From: Candidatus Onthoplasma faecigallinarum
Lineage (GTDB): Bacteria; Bacillota; Clostridia; Christensenellales; UBA1242
DNA length: 5,803 nt
Direction of reading: 5' to 3'
Assembly (NCBI GenBank): GCA_018715225.1
Contig: DVMB01000034.1
Location: 1-5,803, forward strand
Part shown: positions 4,483-5,803 of the stretch, one piece after another
Layout: every line of letters starts with the position of its first letter
Position numbering within the stretch: the first letter of the stretch is position 1
Notes under the pieces: model-generated
What the model was told of the DNA's origin: nothing
What the model saw: only the letters and a program-made list of their open reading frames with translations
Database searches by the model: none
Made by a program: the position numbers and the translations under genes

Positions 4483-5803
4483 CTTGCTCCTCTTTGTCTA
4501 ATGGCTTTGTGATAGGGAACAAAATTGTGTCCCTAATATTTTCGCAATCAAGGATATGATACAAAAATACATCAATACCAAATCCTATACCGGATATTGG
4601 TGGGAAGCCATGCTCCATAGCCAAGATGTATTCTTTGTCATAATCCATCGCTTCGGCGTCGCCACGCTGTTTAGCCTTAGCCTGCTCTTCAAAGCCTTTT
4701 TTCTGCTGGATAGGGTTGACTAACTCACTGTATCCCTTTACCATCTCTTGCCCGTCAATGACCAACTGGAACATTTCAATTATTCTATCGTCCTTGTCGC
4801 TGTAACGCACTAGAGGAACGACGTTTGGATAGTTATAAAGAATAGTTGGTTCAATAATGTTTGGACGCATTTTTCTCTTGTACAATAGGTCAATGATTCC
4901 ACCTACAGTGAATTGGTCTTTCAGCTCGAATTCTTCTAGCAAATTTTTTTCTAGCACCAATTTTTTAAATTCATCTACATCAGTCATGTCCAAGACATTG
5001 AAGCCCAAAATCTCGTTCAAAGTAGCCACATAATCAAGCCTTGGGAAAGTCTCAGGGAGTTTTATCGTCCTGCCATTTGCGGTAAACTCGTATTTCCCAA
5101 AGACATAATGACATACTTCTCTAAACATTTCGGTATAGAACTTGATACTATCCTCAAAATCCCAGTAAGCCGCATAACTTTCCAGCATGGTAAATTCTTG
5201 CAACTTATCTACGCAAAGACCCTCATTCCTAAAATCTTTTGCGATCTCGAACACTTTGTCAAAACCACATGCAATGGTCCTTTTTAGGAAAGTCTCTGGA
5301 GAAATACGTAGGTTCATATCCAGATCCAGTGCGTTGTGATGAGTCTTGAATGGTTTAGCCAGAGCCCCTCCTACAGCGTTTTGTAAAATTGGAGTTTCGA
5401 CCTCCAAAAAACCATGTTTGATATAAAATTCACGTATAAACTGTGTAACCTTGAATCTGGTCAAAATTATATCTCTACTGCGTTCGTTGGCTATTATATC
5501 CAAATATCTTTGTCTATATCTGCTGTCAACATCAACAAGTCCATGGAATTTTTCAGGTAAGCCACGCAATGCCTTTGAGAGCAATTCAAATTTTTCTACC
5601 TGAACAGTCAATTCTCCAGTTTGAGTGCGTACCAATTCGCCGCTAACCCCCACAAAGTCGCCAATATCACAGAATTCCTTAAATTTTTTGAGCGCTTCTT
5701 CTCCTACAATGTTTTGTGAAAGACTGATTTGCACACTTGTCCTCAATTTCTCATCAAACTTGTATTCAAAATTGTCCCCTATTGCGTAAAGCCTAGCAAA
5801 AAT
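4472..5803 (-). CDS. lysS: Class II lysyl-tRNA synthetase-like protein, N-terminus cut by window edge
   Basis: 443 codons are visible. The frame is open to the right edge, so the TTG at 5744-5746 is not the start and roughly 50-60 N-terminal residues are missing. LysRS charges tRNA-Lys with lysine in the cytoplasm. The end of the OB-fold anticodon-binding domain is visible (GDFVGVSGELVRTQTGEL), then the LysRS signatures KFHGLVDVDSRYRQRYLDII, VETPILQ (motif 1), THHNALDLD, LRISPETFLKR, DFRNEG...EFTMLESYAAY (motif 2, about 5186-5233) and GIGFGID (motif 3). Two positions are odd. Motif 3 has Val (codon 4568-4570) instead of the Arg that contacts the ATP phosphates. The motif 2 loop reads DKLQEF, where RHNPEF or, in another bacterial branch I recall, HLQEF is usual. 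The OB strand normally reading F.DLRD is also altered. The gene overlaps gpsA by 11 bp. It is either a divergent functional LysRS or a paralogue. Confidence 0.88.
   Translation of the reverse strand: MFARLYAIGDNFEYKFDEKLRTSVQISLSQNIVGEEALKKFKEFCDIGDFVGVSGELVRTQTGELTVQVEKFELLSKALRGLPEKFHGLVDVDSRYRQRYLDIIANERSRDIILTRFKVTQFIREFYIKHGFLEVETPILQNAVGGALAKPFKTHHNALDLDMNLRISPETFLKRTIACGFDKVFEIAKDFRNEGLCVDKLQEFTMLESYAAYWDFEDSIKFYTEMFREVCHYVFGKYEFTANGRTIKLPETFPRLDYVATLNEILGFNVLDMTDVDEFKKLVLEKNLLEEFELKDQFTVGGIIDLLYKRKMRPNIIEPTILYNYPNVVPLVRYSDKDDRIIEMFQLVIDGQEMVKGYSELVNPIQQKKGFEEQAKAKQRGDAEAMDYDKEYILAMEHGFPPISGIGFGIDVFLYHILDCENIRDTILFPITKPLDKEEQDED
4483..4492 (-). promoter_or_regulatory. gpsA ribosome binding site embedded in lysS
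   Basis: GAGGAG (4487-4492) lies four bases before the gpsA ATG (4480-4482) and is formed by the two consecutive Glu codons near the lysS C-terminus (residues EEQDED). It decides the gpsA start and makes an 11-bp overlap with lysS (stop TAG at 4472-4474). This arrangement favours translational coupling. Confidence 0.75.

Noticed and set aside
4559..4600. Frameshift or pseudogene as explanation for the missing motif 3 Arg
   Set aside because: The frame is continuous, with normal conserved residues on both sides and a normal C-terminal end, so this is a substitution and not a break.
5744..5746. TTG as the start codon of the LysRS-like gene
   Set aside because: The same frame stays open for 19 more codons to the window edge, and the visible part already begins inside the OB-fold domain, so the true start lies outside.

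Overview
The window looks like chromosomal DNA from an AT-rich, endospore-forming Clostridia-type Firmicute, probably an uncultured lineage. The basis is a Spo0A whose DNA-binding domain is nearly textbook, a SipL-like SPOCS/LysM spore-assembly protein, strong AGGAGG-type ribosome binding sites, and compact hairpin-plus-T-run terminators. I see no mobile element, phage gene, CRISPR array, tRNA or rRNA.

Left part (1-507): the first 98 codons of a minus-strand protein with two identical zinc-binding modules run off the left edge. It has a good sigma-A-type promoter (325-353). A terminator (465-497) separates it from spo0A.

Sporulation block (508-3149): spo0A on the minus strand and a sipL-like gene on the plus strand diverge from a 349-bp AT-rich intergenic region. 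That region holds a perfect 0A box (1388-1394), which could serve spo0A autoregulation. Just upstream of the sipL-like gene it also holds a close match to a sigma-E promoter (1562-1590). The arrangement pairs the master regulator of sporulation entry with a probable mother-cell spore-encasement protein. The usual upstream neighbour of spo0A, spoIVB, is not present.

Right part (3148-5803): a 68-residue XRE-type regulator converges on the sipL-like gene. Its upstream region carries two direct repeats exactly 30 bp apart flanking an inverted repeat, a plausible operator. Next come gpsA-like and lysS-like genes on the minus strand, overlapping by 11 bp, with the gpsA ribosome binding site inside the lysS coding sequence. 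lysS runs off the right edge, lacking roughly its first 50-60 codons.

The most unusual content is in this last pair. The LysRS-like protein keeps the class II fold signatures but has Val where motif 3 normally has its ATP-binding Arg. The GpsA-like protein keeps its catalytic Lys but has lost Arg residues of the substrate/cofactor loop. Both may be divergent working enzymes of a distinct lineage, or paralogues with changed function. The sequence alone cannot decide this.
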